A DNA stretch of 64,000 bases from Coprinellus micaceus (taxonomy: Eukaryota; Basidiomycota; Agaricomycetes; Agaricales; Psathyrellaceae). Below the pieces are notes generated by a model. The model was not told the DNA's origin. It saw nothing but the letters and a program-made list of their open reading frames with translations, and did not search any database. The position numbers and the translations under genes were made by a program. Where the stretch lies: positions 3,348,001 through 3,412,000 of the forward strand of contig OX596339.1 of the NCBI GenBank assembly GCA_951394405.1, read 5' to 3'. Below are positions 13,601 to 25,580 of the stretch, one piece after another. Positions within the stretch are counted from its first letter, which is position 1. Each line of letters opens with the position of its first letter.

Positions 13601-15758
13601 CTTCCCAATACCGCGATGCTTGGATATCATCACATCAACGTGCATGGCTCCGAGAGTCGGAATAAAAGCATGGTGATCAGCGTCCAGAAGCCGTATGATG
13701 GACAGAAGCCGGAGGATGTGGCAAGAAAGTTCATCGATCAGAGGGTCTTTATTGGGTGGCCTTTCTTGCACGAAGGCAAGGTGGTCGCGGTGTCGGACTC
13801 GATGTTCAAGTATGAGAAAATGAGCGTCGTGCCAGGTCATGAGGGCAAGGTCGTCTCGACTCCGCACGCGTTCCAAGCCTTGCACCATTGGAAGTCCAAA
13901 GCTGAGCGGATTGAGAGTGTGTACTCGAAGAGGTGTGGTGTCTTGACTGGAGAGGTGGAGGTCATGCTGCACGTACGGCCCTTGAAGGGTTTGAGGAGGG
14001 AGGAAGATGGGGCATTCGTGAAGGACTATGAGGGGCCCGACAAAGAGGTTGAGTCGGCGGTGCAGATGTCGGTCGTAGAGGTGTCGTCGGAGGATCCGAG
14101 ATATGTTGAGAGGGCACCCCCTCCAATTAAGGAGGAGTTCCCAGAGGGATCCAAGGTGTTCTTCCTCGGAGAGCATGCGTATGGCGTTGCTGCTCAGGTT
14201 TCGGCCACGGATGAGGAGAAGGATACGCTCTCGGTGATCCTAGCAGTACGTACCCTCGTTGTCTCGGGGCCTGAGATCTTGCTGACTTCTATCGTTCTAG
14301 TTTTTCCCTGCCGAGCGTCTCGAATCCGACAGATTCAAGGAAATCGTAGCTGCTCGCAAGGCGTCCCGATACTTCCTTTCTTACAGGGCTACAGATATGG
14401 TCGGCATCTCAGGACGTGCACTGGGCAAGATTACCTCTAGCTTCATGGTCTTAACTTCCGACGAACAGAAGACAAATCTTGGTCTGAGTATCAAGTTCGA
14501 GGCGAAGGCCCTGAAGGTCATCGATTACTCGAGGAAGGAGGGCCGCACTTGGGAGTACAGCGAGAAGGCCATTCAGTTGATTCGGGACTATAAGGTGTGT
14601 CCGATTCCCTGCCCTCCCGCAGGTATTAACAGTAGTCATCTTACAGGCTGCGTTCCCTGAGGTGTTTGCCTCATTGGATGGAAACGGTGATGCAATGGCC
14701 AGAGCTACGGACCTCTTTGGTCGACACGACGATCCTGATGCCAGGGTGAGGGAGGCGAAGGCATGGTTGAAGTCCAAGGGCGTCAGGGACCTTGAGCCTG
14801 TTTCCTTGTTCTGTGACCACCTGTCCAAGGTATGGTACCTTCCGTCCTCCATTCTTCTTTCCCTACTCACTTCTCCCCACAGGAAACCGTGGTCGAGATA
14901 GAAAAACTGGAGGACGAGTTGACCAAGTCGGGCGGAATCAAGAAAGCCATTGTCAAGGGTATTCCCCGACGAGCAGTGCTCAAGCCGACACACGCCGTCT
15001 ACCGCCTCCAGAACCAGCACTTCGCTTTGGGCGACCGAGTCACTATGGTCAAGGACTCTGGTGGAGTACCCCTCTCTGTTAAGGGTGTCGTCATTGGACT
15101 CAACGCGAAGAGTATGGACGTCGTCTGGGACGTGCCCTTCATCTCAGGAATCACCCTCGGAGACAGGTGCTCTCAGTATCGCGGCTCAACTGTTGAGTTC
15201 AGCTCTTGCTTGAATCTCACTCACCCGCAGTTCGTCACCTCCACCAGCCCTAAGGTGCCTGCTCCCGTGCGTAACAACGCCCCGTTCAACCCTAAGTTCG
15301 GGCCCCATCCTATCGTTCAGCCGGCACCTGGACAACAGGCGGCGTCTGGCTTTAGGCCCGCTCCTCAACCTAACGGGCAGCCGATGAAGATCATGATGAA
15401 CCCCAACAGAGGTGGAAGGGGTGGTGGAACCGGATGGGCGAATGGACACGGCGGTCGAGGTGGGCCGGTGGTGAACGGTCGGGGTGGAAGGCCTGCTCCC
15501 ACCGCCGCCCCTCCTGCTGTGGAACCTGCCCCGATTCCAGAGCCTCAGCCATCGACGTCACCCACTCAACCTCAAAATCCCCAGCAGCAACAGCCTGTGA
15601 ATCCGCCTGCGGCTGGAGCGCCGAGAGGTGGACCTCGTGGGCGAGGTGGGCCTCCGTTCCGGGGTGGACGTGGGTTTGATAGAGGTCGTGGGGCTCCGAG
15701 GGGAGACTTCCGTCGGGGGAGGGGAAGAGGAGGCTTTGCCGCGTCCCAGCCGTCATGA
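10700..15758 (+). CDS. XRN1: 5'-3' exoribonuclease 1 (Xrn1/Kem1)
   Basis: Xrn1 degrades decapped cytoplasmic mRNA from the 5' end. The N-terminus reads MGIPKFFRYIS, then [17 protein letters not shown], the start of the XRN nuclease core. The acidic active site is visible in [20 protein letters not shown] and [32 protein letters not shown] is the family signature that separates Xrn1/Rat1 from other nucleases. C-terminal Xrn1-type D1 and SH3-like parts follow ([14 protein letters not shown] region), which Rat1/Xrn2 lacks. The protein ends in a Gly/Arg/Pro-rich RGG tail (about 15400-15758). An acidic stretch ([12 protein letters not shown]) lies inside the nuclease region near 12520. The gene begins with unusually small coding exons: 4, 11 and 17 nt. 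No disabling change was seen. Confidence 0.95.
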
Positions 15759-15938
15759 GCCCGGTTGATTTGGTACCTGGAAAACGACTGAACGAAACTG
15801 GGATCTTGGGACTCTGAGGTTGTATCGTCATTGTTCGCGCATAATTTATTGTAAGTGGGTGGGGTAATAGGGTCTTTGTTGTACATCATACTACTGACAC
15901 ACTCATACGCTCATTGTCGATCGGTTCAACGATACGCA

Positions 15939-17669
15939 TTACACCTTTTCGAGATGCCGGTGATGGGGAGCGCTACTTTGGATAGTTGGCCAGGGCTCAT
16001 GCACCCATAGTCCCCCAGGTTCACCATTTTCCATCTCTCTCCTAATGGTGACTTGGTTCCTCAGCCTGGAGGTTACCTGCAAGGTAACTAAGGTTTCCCC
16101 TATGTTTGTTGCGAAATGCAAGCTGGAAACGTCGACCTCGGGCACGTCTGGGTCGCGGGCTGCTTTCATAAGCTTGGCAAGGATGCGGCTGGACAGCGCT
16201 GGGATTGCCAGAGCGGTTAACCTGGTGGTATCTTTATCGTGCGGGATGAGTGCAAGGCGGCGAGGCGCTTACCCTCGGAAGAAGGCGTACGGAGCCGCTG
16301 TGACTCCCAGCGGCTGCATCGGCCACATCGTACTTGAGATACAAGTTGCGACCAAGGAGGTTTCGAGGCCTAAGGAGACGTACGTATTTCTGTCGAAAGA
16401 AATTCAAGAAAATCACTCACCGAACCTCATCAATAGGTAACCTAACCCATGAAAGCACAAGGTCCTGATGACGCCCTTTTTGTCTATCACGCCGTTGAAC
16501 CGGTCGCAGATGGTATAGTACGCTGTGAGGGTTGCGACTTGGATCCCTTGTGTGAGCCTTCACGAGCATCACAGGCAATAAATTTTAATTCGGCTCACAC
16601 ACTGATCTGACAAACGAGATGTAGGTCGTCCACTGCTTCAAAGCATACCCGCCACCTATGGTGAAGGTGCACGCATAACCCATGCTCCCCGAGACGGAGT
16701 GATTGTCATGGCCAGCCCCCACAACGACGGCGGATATCTCGAGGGCGAAAATTGCGATTGCTGAAAGCTAGATCTGGTCACAATCAAGTGAGCAGTCTCT
16801 CTAGTGGCTGTTGTGAAAAATCTCGCTCACCAGCAATACGAACGACATCAGGTACATGTAACTGCGCTTTGAGCGCAAGAGTGCGGATAAACACAGAACC
16901 ATAGCGACTATGGGAGACCGTCTGAGAATGGTTAAAGTTCGTTAATCCTTTGGCCGGACCCACCGTCTGCGCTTTCCACCGATATGCGGTTCATAACTGC
17001 GACGTCGAACAAGCGCCCTGTGTGCATATAGCTAGAGGGGTATATGGTGATTTCATTCGACGCACCGATGGCGGCCGTGAGTACGGTTCGACATGGCTGA
17101 TTCGGATGAGGGAAAGGTGTTCAAGACTGTTGGCCGAGTATATGCCGTCAGATGTACTCGATTGGGACTCACTTGAACGCCAAGTTCGACGTAGAGGCGA
17201 ACAACCACTGCGTTTTGCGTCACGTCAGTAGGTTGGCTTGGGATGCTCCATGCCCAGGCTGGTTTGCTTACGGAACACGACAGAAGGACATGGCCGATGG
17301 CTGAGTGCCGTGTTAAGAGGTACAATATCTTTCCAGCGTGCCACTTCTGGGGCCATACTTCAGTCGTCTCCTCATCAATGGAGGTTAGGTAGAAGTAAAT
17401 CTGTGAAGTTCGTGGTAAGCGCCACGTCCCTCCCTGAATGTAACGCACTGACAAACGCTGAATAGAATGACACTGCCGAAGGCGACATTAACCACGACAT
17501 TACCCGTGAGGGACCTGGGGGGGCGTAACCACGACATACCCAAGTAGTACTACAGAAGGACGGCAGGCGCAAAAGGTAAGCAACGTCCCTTTGAGGAAAT
17601 TACCTGACACACTTCATGTAGGGGTGACCAGGCGGTATAGTTGAGGTTTGGGTCGTCATGGGTGCCCAT
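15939..17669 (-). CDS. DUF6533-type multi-spanning membrane protein (copy A)
   Basis: The exon reading YFYLTSIDEETTEVWPQKW followed by AGKILYLLTRHSA matches the opening of the DUF6533 family, in which the first loop carries E-x-x-x-x-W-x-x-K-W and then a membrane helix. Further exons give LRSKRSYMYLMSFVLL, LSAIAIFALEISAVVVGAG and RTLCFHGLGYLLMRF, all likely helices, then LTALAIPALSSRILAKLMKA and a polar tail ending at 15939. Each segment aligns with copy B (18766-20550) in the same order. The start at 17669 is chosen because MGTHDDPNLNYTAWSPLHE matches the N-terminus of copy B. Exons between the first and the DUF6533 exon are uncertain. Function is unknown; the family is abundant in Agaricomycetes. 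Confidence 0.7.
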
Positions 17670-18765
17670 CGGCAGGTCGTAGGGGGCTGACTAGGTTTGC
17701 AACGGGTTTCCCTGAGGAGAGGAAGTGCAGCGCCGCGCGTCTTACTCTTATTATAGAGTAAGGATGCTCTTCTATGTGTGATGTCTCCTCTCAGAAGCTC
17801 GTCTGACCTGCGTAATCCCGAGAAGCGTGAAACGTGGGATAGCCATCGCACAGCGAAACCTGATGTAAGAGGAGGGACTACCCTAGGACCGACCATCTTT
17901 TACCTGTAGTCATTTCTGAAGCCGTGCGATGCTCCAAGCAATGACTGACCCGTGGACTTTATATTGGTTTCTTTCGAGGCCTAGGGGACAACACATTAAG
18001 CGCCAAAGAACAGCGAACACTCTTAGAACCACTAGGAATGCATCGCCCTCCCGAAGAAGCGTGATGGACCCACAGTATCTTGGCAGGCAAATTTCAGAAA
18101 CTGATTATTGAGGATTTCGAGGTGGGATATATACGCACTGACACGCCCTCCTCCAATAGTTGTAGCTTCCACAACGAAGTACCTGCCCTCGTTCATCTCT
18201 GTTCCAGGCAGAATCACTGGCACACGATTCAATGGGGGAAATCATCCGATGCGACCGTGCCCATCTAACCCGAGCAGGGTCATTTCTATATCTGCCTGGG
18301 ACCGCGCCAATAGGAAAGAAGACCCGGCGAATGACTGCCGACTACTAGTAGTGTTCCGTGGATTTAGAACACGATCACGATGAACAGGGGTGCCACTAGC
18401 ATTTAGACCCGCACCGGTACCGACGGACATGCTGGGACATGCAGTGGTGGAAAAAGGAGATGTAGTGCCTTTGTGACCATGGCGAACGGATGTGCGCTTT
18501 CCCACCTCCCCGATAACGTGGAGCAGGCAAAGCGGCCGTTGCGAAATAAGCGCCCAACAACCGCCGACGAGATTGTGTGAGGGGCGCTCCACATTTTGAT
18601 ATGTATAAATACTCCACCCTCACCCACATTGGCTCACCGACCAGATATTTGAAGGCGATTGAACAGCATTGGATTCTGGGACTATATACCGGGATGGCCA
18701 AATCGCCGTTGAACGTTATGCCACTGATGCATGCAAGGCCAAGGCGTACACTCAAAGAAGGCACG
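17670..18765. other. intergenic between DUF6533 copies A and B
   Basis: The first part is the upstream region of copy A. The remainder, to the stop codon of copy B, shows overlapping short frames on both strands but no exon that aligns with the paralogues or with another family. A TATTTATAC-like sequence occurs near 18610 on the minus strand, far from any supported start. Nothing else is supported. Confidence 0.4.
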
Positions 18766-20550
18766 CTAGAGCTTGTCCAGATGCAATTGGGGATGGGCTG
18801 AGACTTGTATCTCCCCAAACAAGGGCGCAGCAGAACGTCCGGGCGCCATTGTCTCCTCGTCGGGCAGTCGCTCGTTTGATGTGGGCCCGAAGCTCGTATC
18901 TGGTGTAGGAGCTTCGTCACTCGTAGCGAACTGAATACTGGACATGCTGATGTAACTTATGTCAGGATCCTCCGCTGCTCGGATTAAATTGGCGAGCATG
19001 CTACTGGAACACGCGGGGATGGCCAACGCGCTCAACCTATACAGAGTGAGCGTACAATGTGGTGGGAGGCGCCTCAATCGACATACCCATAGAAAACGAT
19101 GAAAGGGAAAGCGACTGTCTTTAAAGGTCGCATAGGCAGCGTTATCCCGGACTCGCACGTCGAGAGGAGAGATACATCGAGTCCTTTATGAAGCGAGCGG
19201 GCGGTCATCAGTCCTAGCATCAATTCTGAGCCAGGCCACTCACCGAACCTAAGGGATAGGTAAGCTATCCCATGGTACTGTAAGGTTCTGATGAGAGGCC
19301 TAACCTCTCCGTGGTATCTCCCGAAGAGCGTGCTGAATCCGACAGCGGTGGCGACTGCGACCGTTTGAGGCGAGGTTCGCGTGAATAAGCTAGGGGGAAG
19401 GATTGCTCACCCGCAGTCCGAAATAGAGAAATGTAGGCTACCCATTTCTTGTATGGGACGTAGCCTCCGATGCTGAATAGACAAGCGTAGCCCATATCTC
19501 CAGGGAGGAGAGGATCATGGGTCACTCCCGCTGTAAGAGGCGTAAGCTCTAGGGCGAGAACTGTGATGGAAGTGAACTGAGGATGAAAGATGGACATCAG
19601 TAGTGCGTGGCGTTCTCTTTAAGTTGGTGTATGCGGGAAAACTCACGACCAATATTCCTAAGACGAGTGGAAAATGCTTCTTCTTCGAACCTAAAACGGC
19701 GTAGAGACAGAGTGCAATGGCGGCTGCCTATATTTCAATGATCCGTTAAACGGATCATGGTGGTACATCCCACTCACCATCCGCGGCTTCTACTGCTATA
19801 CGATTCGTAACTGTTACTGTCCGTCAGTATCGTGGCTCTGGAGTGTGGGAAATAGGTACAGAATTATTACTGACCAATGCCCAGGGCAAGGATGCCGCGG
19901 CACGCCTAAACGAAGGAGTGCAGTGTTAGGCGCCCATGGGCGAATAGGTTGTCTGGGATAAGCCAAAGCTCAGCCATTGAACTCACGCTCGTCCTCAGCT
20001 CTAGAAAAATGCGGAAGCTGGCTAGTGGCAAAGGGATGTAAGCAAAATCTCACCAAAGGTATATATGGTTTGTGGACTCACTCAAGCCTGAGAGAAAGAT
20101 AGCAACGATAGATGAGTAGCGAGTCAGAATGTATAACATCTTTCCCGCGGTCCATTTCTTCGGCCATACGGTGGTCACCTATGAGGAGTCAGCAAAATGC
20201 GGAGTGGAGTGGAAGTCCGTATCTCAGGTTAAGGGAAGACTGGTGGTTTACTTCTTCTTCCATGGATGTAAGGTATTGGTAAAGCTATTAAAGTCTTCCA
20301 TTAGTTCTACCGCAAATGCCGATGAGTGTCCGTACTTACATATGCACAGTAGCATGACACTGGAATTAGCAGGGCCACAGGCAGTCAGACATGGGAACAG
20401 CTGCGGTAGGATTGATCGCAGGCGTACAGAGGAAATACTGCTCGGGTCGTGTGCGATCGTAAGCCCATTTGACAAGTAGAAGATACTGAACGAACCCACC
20501 TCATACAGTGGCGTCCACTCGGTGTACTCTGAATATACGTCGGACCCCAT
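18766..20550 (-). CDS. DUF6533-type multi-spanning membrane protein (copy B)
   Basis: Paralogue of the gene at 15939-17669, on the same strand, about 1.1 kb upstream of it. The DUF6533 opening is spread over two exons: LYQYLTSMEEE, then VTTVWPKKWTAGKMLYILTR. Later segments include NRIAVEAADG, AAIALCLYAVLGSKKKHFPL, TVLALELTPLTAG, MGYACLFSIGGY, RTLQYHGIAYLSLRFG and LSALAIPACSSSMLANLIRA, each with a counterpart in copy A. The start at 20550 (MGSDVYSEYTEWTPLYE) is supported by the matching start of copy A. The second and third small exons are tentative. The C-terminal tail is polar and diverged from copy A. A dense AACGTT cluster lies directly upstream of the start. Function is unknown. Confidence 0.65.
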
Positions 20551-20572
20551 CAGGAGGAGTGAGCTAAACGTT

Positions 20573-20690
20573 ACGTTTATGAGCCTAACGTTTCGAACGT
20601 TTCCGAGCGTTTCAAGGTGAATCTAACGTTTATTTTTTTCCACACGTTGGCAAAACTGACGTTTCACGTTTCTAAAACGTTAAAGTTGCC
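20573..20690. repeat. cluster of AACGTT/ACGTTT motifs
   Basis: About nine ACGTT-containing hexamers or heptamers occur within roughly 120 bp, in both orientations because AACGTT is a palindrome. They start about 20 bp upstream of the copy B start codon. Such clustering is not seen elsewhere in the window. It could be an operator for a DNA-binding protein or a subterminal repeat block of a transposon; the sequence alone does not decide. Confidence 0.55.
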
Positions 20691-21298
20691 GCAGAGCGGG
20701 GACGTGTTTATTTCACCCTAGGTACTGTATAGTCTGTGTATGATTCTGTATTCAATGGTGAAGTAGAGCGCTACTCATTTTGCGTTCCAATTTTGCACTC
20801 AAGCGGTGTAAATGGAGAGTGACTCCCACGGCCCGTTTCAAAGTTGCCCGGGCGCTTGCGGCGGCGCTTATTTTGTTGCTACTGCTCTCAGTGCCCCTAC
20901 GCTCCGCTGGACACATTAAAGCGCCTTTTTCTGCCTCTAAGCACTGAATAAACCTTGTTTTATTCCATAACACTCCTCTGGCTCTATAATTTCGGGCGGG
21001 CGTATTGGGTTATCCTGTTCTCACGATCAAAAAGTTACGGGCGCCATCAGCTAATTCATTGGATGCCACCCCTCCCTCCCGCCATTTCACCTCTCCTAGC
21101 AAACGCGCTTTGACGCGCTTTTTGGGTGGTTTGGACTCTCCACAACTCCCTGACCATCTCTAGCCCTCTTCTTCGCTTCTAGGTGGTCGCTACTTTACCT
21201 GCGGCTGCACTGTGGCCTGTCTAACTGTGACCTGGCACTCACTCTGTGACTACCAACGACTCTCCGGCTCTCCTTCTGTCCACAGGGGTGGGGTAGCT
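20691..21298. other. intergenic, likely promoter of the 21.3-23.2 kb gene
   Basis: No coding exon is supported. A short direct repeat (ACGCGCTTTGACGCGCTTTTT, differing copies of GCGCTTT) lies at about 21101-21121. The stretch 21160-21290 is pyrimidine-rich (CTCTCCGGCTCTCC and similar), as expected for a fungal leader. Confidence 0.4.
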
Positions 21299-23207
21299 AT
21301 GCCTGAAGGCCCTGAAGTCTGCTCATTTGACCTGAGGGCAAACCGGTTGATCCAAAGAGAAACCAAAAGGCAAGGGCATCATCCAACCGGTATGTGTAGG
21401 AGGTATTTATCGAATACCTCAGTAAGGTTGACCTGGATGATCCACTGCAGCTCAGCTGGTTATCATACCTCGTTCGTGGGCTGAAGGAACACCCAATAAG
21501 CCCTACTCAACCTATTCCGAGGATAGGTCTCGATTCAACCAAGCGCTTGAGCCAGCTGACCGAGAGTATTCAGCGGCCTGCAATGCACACGACCTGCGCT
21601 CCGCCAGGTTGAATGGCTGTGTTCATCTCCTTGATAGGCAGACCAAACCGGGCCCCCTATTCACTGCTATCCGTGGCAAATGCCTCGTTCTTGCGGCGGG
21701 ATATGTATGTCTGTCGTCCTTGCTCCTTTCTCCACCTTGAATGCTAACTGGATATATGTACAGCATGCTATATCCATCAACTTTGGGCTTGAAGCGAGCC
21801 TCTGGGTTGTGTCTCGGGCCATGTTTGACGACCTTCTCAAAAACGACGCCCCTGGCCCAAACAAGGACAAGGCCAAGGCACAACAGCTCCGGACGTTTAT
21901 CTTCCCGGACTATCTGATTGAGCCGTCGCGCAGGGCACCCACAGGCTCTCGGAACACCCAGTGTATCAACATCTTCTGTGCTTGGATTGTTGGCGAGTCG
22001 GTAATCATCATATCCGACTTTTCAAGGCTTGTGCGTCTTCACGTTACGAGTTTGGATCGATTTTGGACCCACGACGACCTCAATGTTGGTTCTTATGTGA
22101 GTGTTTCGAATTGATTGCATGTTGGATGTTGCTCAATAACTGTAGCACTGGAGAAATACTCTGTTTTCAGCGTTCCCAGATGGTCCTGACTTCATTCTGG
22201 AGCCTGCACCTGCGCGGGAGGCGCTTCTTGATTGGCGTCGTAAAGTGCTGGATGGGACAGCGCCAAAGGCAAATACCATTGTCAAGGCTATCACCACCAA
22301 TACCTCGATGGCCTTCGGAGGATTTGGTCGTCATCTGGCAAATGACTTCCTACATATTACCAAGATACCGCCCCTCCTCTCCCCCCTCACTGTCTGCCGC
22401 ACTGACAGGATGTTCGACTCCATAGCGAATCACATCTTCAGCTATATGGCACAGTGGCGGAGTGATAAATTTGTGAAGCAGTGTTGTACTGAAGTCAACT
22501 CCCCGAACCCATTCACCTTTAATGGAGCACAGGAGCGCAACTACCACAGTGGCTACGTGCATGTGCATGCCAAGAACGAGGTCCGAGTGACTGTGGATGA
22601 ATACAACGAGTTTGTTGAGCTCGGATACTTGGATCCAAACCATACGGTTGGTGAGTCATTTGCGTCTCACATTTATATTCTCATTTTTCCATCCTTTCTT
22701 ACATCCCAATCTCCAGGTCAGCCTTATACTGCGGACACTTCTTCCTTTGCACAGCGCAAAGCCGGCCTCAAAGGCGGCGGCTACAAGTTCCTCAAGGTCC
22801 ATCAATATGAAGAGGTCGGTAAAAGACATCCTCTGCGTGCATTCTCCGCCATCGTTGCGAAATTTCCACAGAGTGATGAATGGAGTGTTTCAGTACGTTG
22901 ATACTGTTTCTCTGCTTTCCATTTTTAACCCCCATTCATATTTCCCTCCAGACTCAAGACTGGACAGATATCCGGGCTCGAGGCCTAGCAACTACCCTTG
23001 GGCCCGCCTCCTTCAGAGAGGCCATGCAGAACAGGCCCTTATTTGGGCCGGGTGTACCTAAGCTCGTCCGTGGTCCTGGTCGTCCTCCAAAGGTACGCAT
23101 TACTGCACCTCCTCTGCTTCTTAGCTCTGCCTTTACTGATATTACTTTTTAAGCCTGAGCGAACCGGCAAAAGTGGCCGTATGCACCATCAGGAGGGAGA
23201 AGGATAG
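21299..23207 (+). CDS. unrecognised multi-exon gene with C-terminal GRP (AT-hook-like) motif
   Basis: I do not recognise this family. A complete spliced model of roughly 500 residues can be read. Exon 1 starts MPEGPEVCSFDLRANRLIQ; the intron from 21391 ends at ACTGCAG. Following exons read QLVIIPRSWAEGTPNKPYS, EPADREYSAACNAHDLRSAR and LVLAAGY, then HAISINFGLEASLWVVSRA, a long exon with VKAITTNTSMAFGGFGRHL and NYHSGYVHVHAKNEVRVTV, and later GGGYKFLKVHQYEE. Short exons (SDEWSVS, TQDWTDIRARGLATTLG) lead to PGVPKLVRGPGRPPK and a basic tail ending at 23207. All junctions are GT-AG and phase-consistent, which argues for a living gene. The GRP core with flanking basic residues resembles an AT-hook, so DNA binding is possible but inferred. 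The start could lie upstream at 21212 in the same frame. Confidence 0.6.
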
Positions 23208-24059
23208 CCGCTAAGGTCAATCCTCTGCTTTTATGTATTTAGCACAACCTATTCCGACCTGTTCTACCTGGTTCTATGGAGGTACTCTTCACCGTGTTAG
23301 CTTCAAGCCCAATGCAGACAAGTGTATCACGATCATGTCAGCGCGATAGAACAGCGGGATGGAAAAATGGTATTGCCAGTTCCCCGAAAGCACTACCCAG
23401 GCAGTCGAGGCGGGGAGCGCCTTGATAGTGACCGAAGGCTATCCGTACAACGACCGGCTCCGAAGGAAACCCCAGACTATTCTGCTTCTATGTGTGTCGG
23501 AAAAGATAGTATCTCGCTTCTTGCCATCTAAGAACGCAGCTTGTTGCTCCACGGCCTATGGGGAGGCGCTTCAATGCGCTGCTTCGAGGTCCCAAGCACG
23601 CCATTCTATCGTGACAGGCTCGCTAATAGAAACCCTATATCATAGCAGCAGAAACCCGTGACGAATCATACGAATCAGGCACGAATGAAATAGGCGCTCA
23701 AGAAGTTTGTCATCATGGTGGAACCGCTTCTCTGGGAAAACCTCTTGCCCTTCCGGGAGAAACACTGGATATTCCCTATCACGGGTGGATAGACTGCGAA
23801 TTACTGTGGACTAGTGTACGAGACCTAAGGAGTGGAATATAAACGATTGTGGTACTAATGAATATGATCAGTTCAGTGGATAGGAAGGGTATAGATGTCG
23901 GTGTGCGTCGATCTGCGGGGCTCTCCGACAGGCTCGCGTATCATACTGCGGGAGGCGCCGGGTTCTTTTCACTGCATACCAGTCAACAGTCGGACCACAA
24001 ATATATTTCAAAGGGGTAGTGAGCCATGGAACAAACATAACAAAGCGCTGAAAGAGTCC
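23208..24059. other. intergenic, no gene seen
   Basis: This is the 3' flank between two genes facing each other (the 21.3-23.2 kb gene on + and the SLATT gene on -). Short plus-strand frames at 23322-23661 overlap each other in two phases and show no motif. Confidence 0.4.
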
Positions 24060-25580
24060 TCACATAGTCCCGTTGCCTAAAAGCTCCTCGAATTCGTTGC
24101 GCATCTCCTCTACCTTCTTGTCGTGTATTGGGTCATCGCTGTGGCCGAAGTCGAGGAGGAAAGAAGTGCTTGTGCGTATGAACTTGTCGAGGTCTTTGAC
24201 TCGGGTGCGAGATAGCTCGGGTTCATCGGAGTTGCGGGTTTTGGCGAGATATGACGCGACAATTGTCGTCAGTCCACCTGTTTATCCACAGTAAAAAAAA
24301 AGGTGAGTACTCCACGGACGCTACGCTTCAGCCAACCCTACGCGCACCAAGGATGGTCGTTTGAATTGCCATCTGCACGCAGGCACACACAAATTGTGAG
24401 CGAGTCAGCGCGTCGCGATACCCGAGCGCTTCAGTAAATCACTGACCTGACGCCCTGTTGTCGCTACCACAGACAGACCTGTTGTCAAAGATCCTAGAAC
24501 GACTTGTAGCCCGATTGCCGCGTTTTGGATGTATTTCGTGTACCGCGCCCTCTTGGCGAATTTCTCTCGAGACTGCTTGGCCATGTCGAGCGTTGGCTGA
24601 AGTCGCTCTCCAACTGTCAGTTTCCGCCGCGCTCGCGAATAGGAGCTCTAGATTGAAATTTGAGCTCGCATTCTCATGCAGATGAAAGCACGCACCTTCT
24701 CGTCAATGTCAACCGGCACGAGCCAGTCTATCCCAGAATGTTGACGCGACGGTGGCAGGGGACGGTTCGAGTACAAAGTCGAGTTCGTCTCGCGCGTCCG
24801 TGGTCTCCTCAACCCCTGCACATTGTCAATGCGATCATCTCGCGGGAGATTGGGGAGGGGCGCGTCGAGGAGGATTGTCGTGGCGCCACTAGGAACGCGT
24901 GAAGAGCCCGGCCGATGTGACCTCTCCCGAGGTGAGGCTGGTGAAGAGTCACGATCGGGCGACGTACCCCCCGCATCCCTCCTCTGGGGAAGTTCTCCGT
25001 AATCCCTCTGGATTCCCGTTTCCTTCCCATTCTCCCCATTGCCTCGCGGTACCCTCGATTCTAACCCCTGCTCTAAATCTGGCTCAGGGTGTGGCAGTGG
25101 CTTTGAAGACTTCTCAACGGCCCTCTCCACCACTTCCCTTCGCTGGGACGTACCCTCTTCGACCCGTTTCAACGACTGCCCTCCTTCTTGCTCGTCCTCC
25201 AGGACCGATGGAAGGGAGCCTCCTGGTGGCGTTTGCAGCGGCGGCATCGTCGAGGTGGACGCCGTCAAGCGGTCCCGGGGTGAAGAGTGGTAGTCGCGAC
25301 TATAACGCGATGCGTCGTAGGTCTCTGTCGATCCTTCTGGCCGTGGCACTTGGAAACGTACTGCCGGGGACGCATGGCGACCCTCCTGATATACCCCTAC
25401 GAACTCCGATTCAGTCGTCCGATATGGGGTAATGCGTGCATGCTCGTATGCGGCAGGCGCTTGTTCATTGGTGGGATGACTAGAACTTGGAGATCCATGA
25501 TATTGAGCAATCTGATGGCGTATCAGATCTGCACTTCCTCCGCCAGCGGGTGTAGCGCCGGTGTGAGTTGGGGTATCCAT
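24060..25580 (-). CDS. fungal SLATT-domain (2-TM) membrane protein, copy 1
   Basis: The long first exon encodes a disordered Pro/Ser/Glu-rich N-terminal half (MDTPTHTGATPAGGG), with a conserved stretch ILLDAPLPNLPRDDR and SGIDWLVPVDIDEK at its end. After introns come RRKLTVGERLQPTLDMAKQ, IGLQVVLGSLTTGLSVVATT (first membrane helix), a 25-nt micro-exon (MAIQTTILG), and GGLTTIVASYLAKTR (second helix). A helical tail follows: SRTRVKDLDKFIRTSTSFLL to ELLGNGTM. This is the fungal SLATT type, named for SMODS/SLOG-associating 2-TM effector domains; bacterial relatives act as membrane effectors in nucleotide-signalling defence systems. The role in fungi is unknown. The paralogue at 37949-39404 shares exon order and motifs. 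Start 25580 is supported by the matching paralogue start. Confidence 0.85.
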
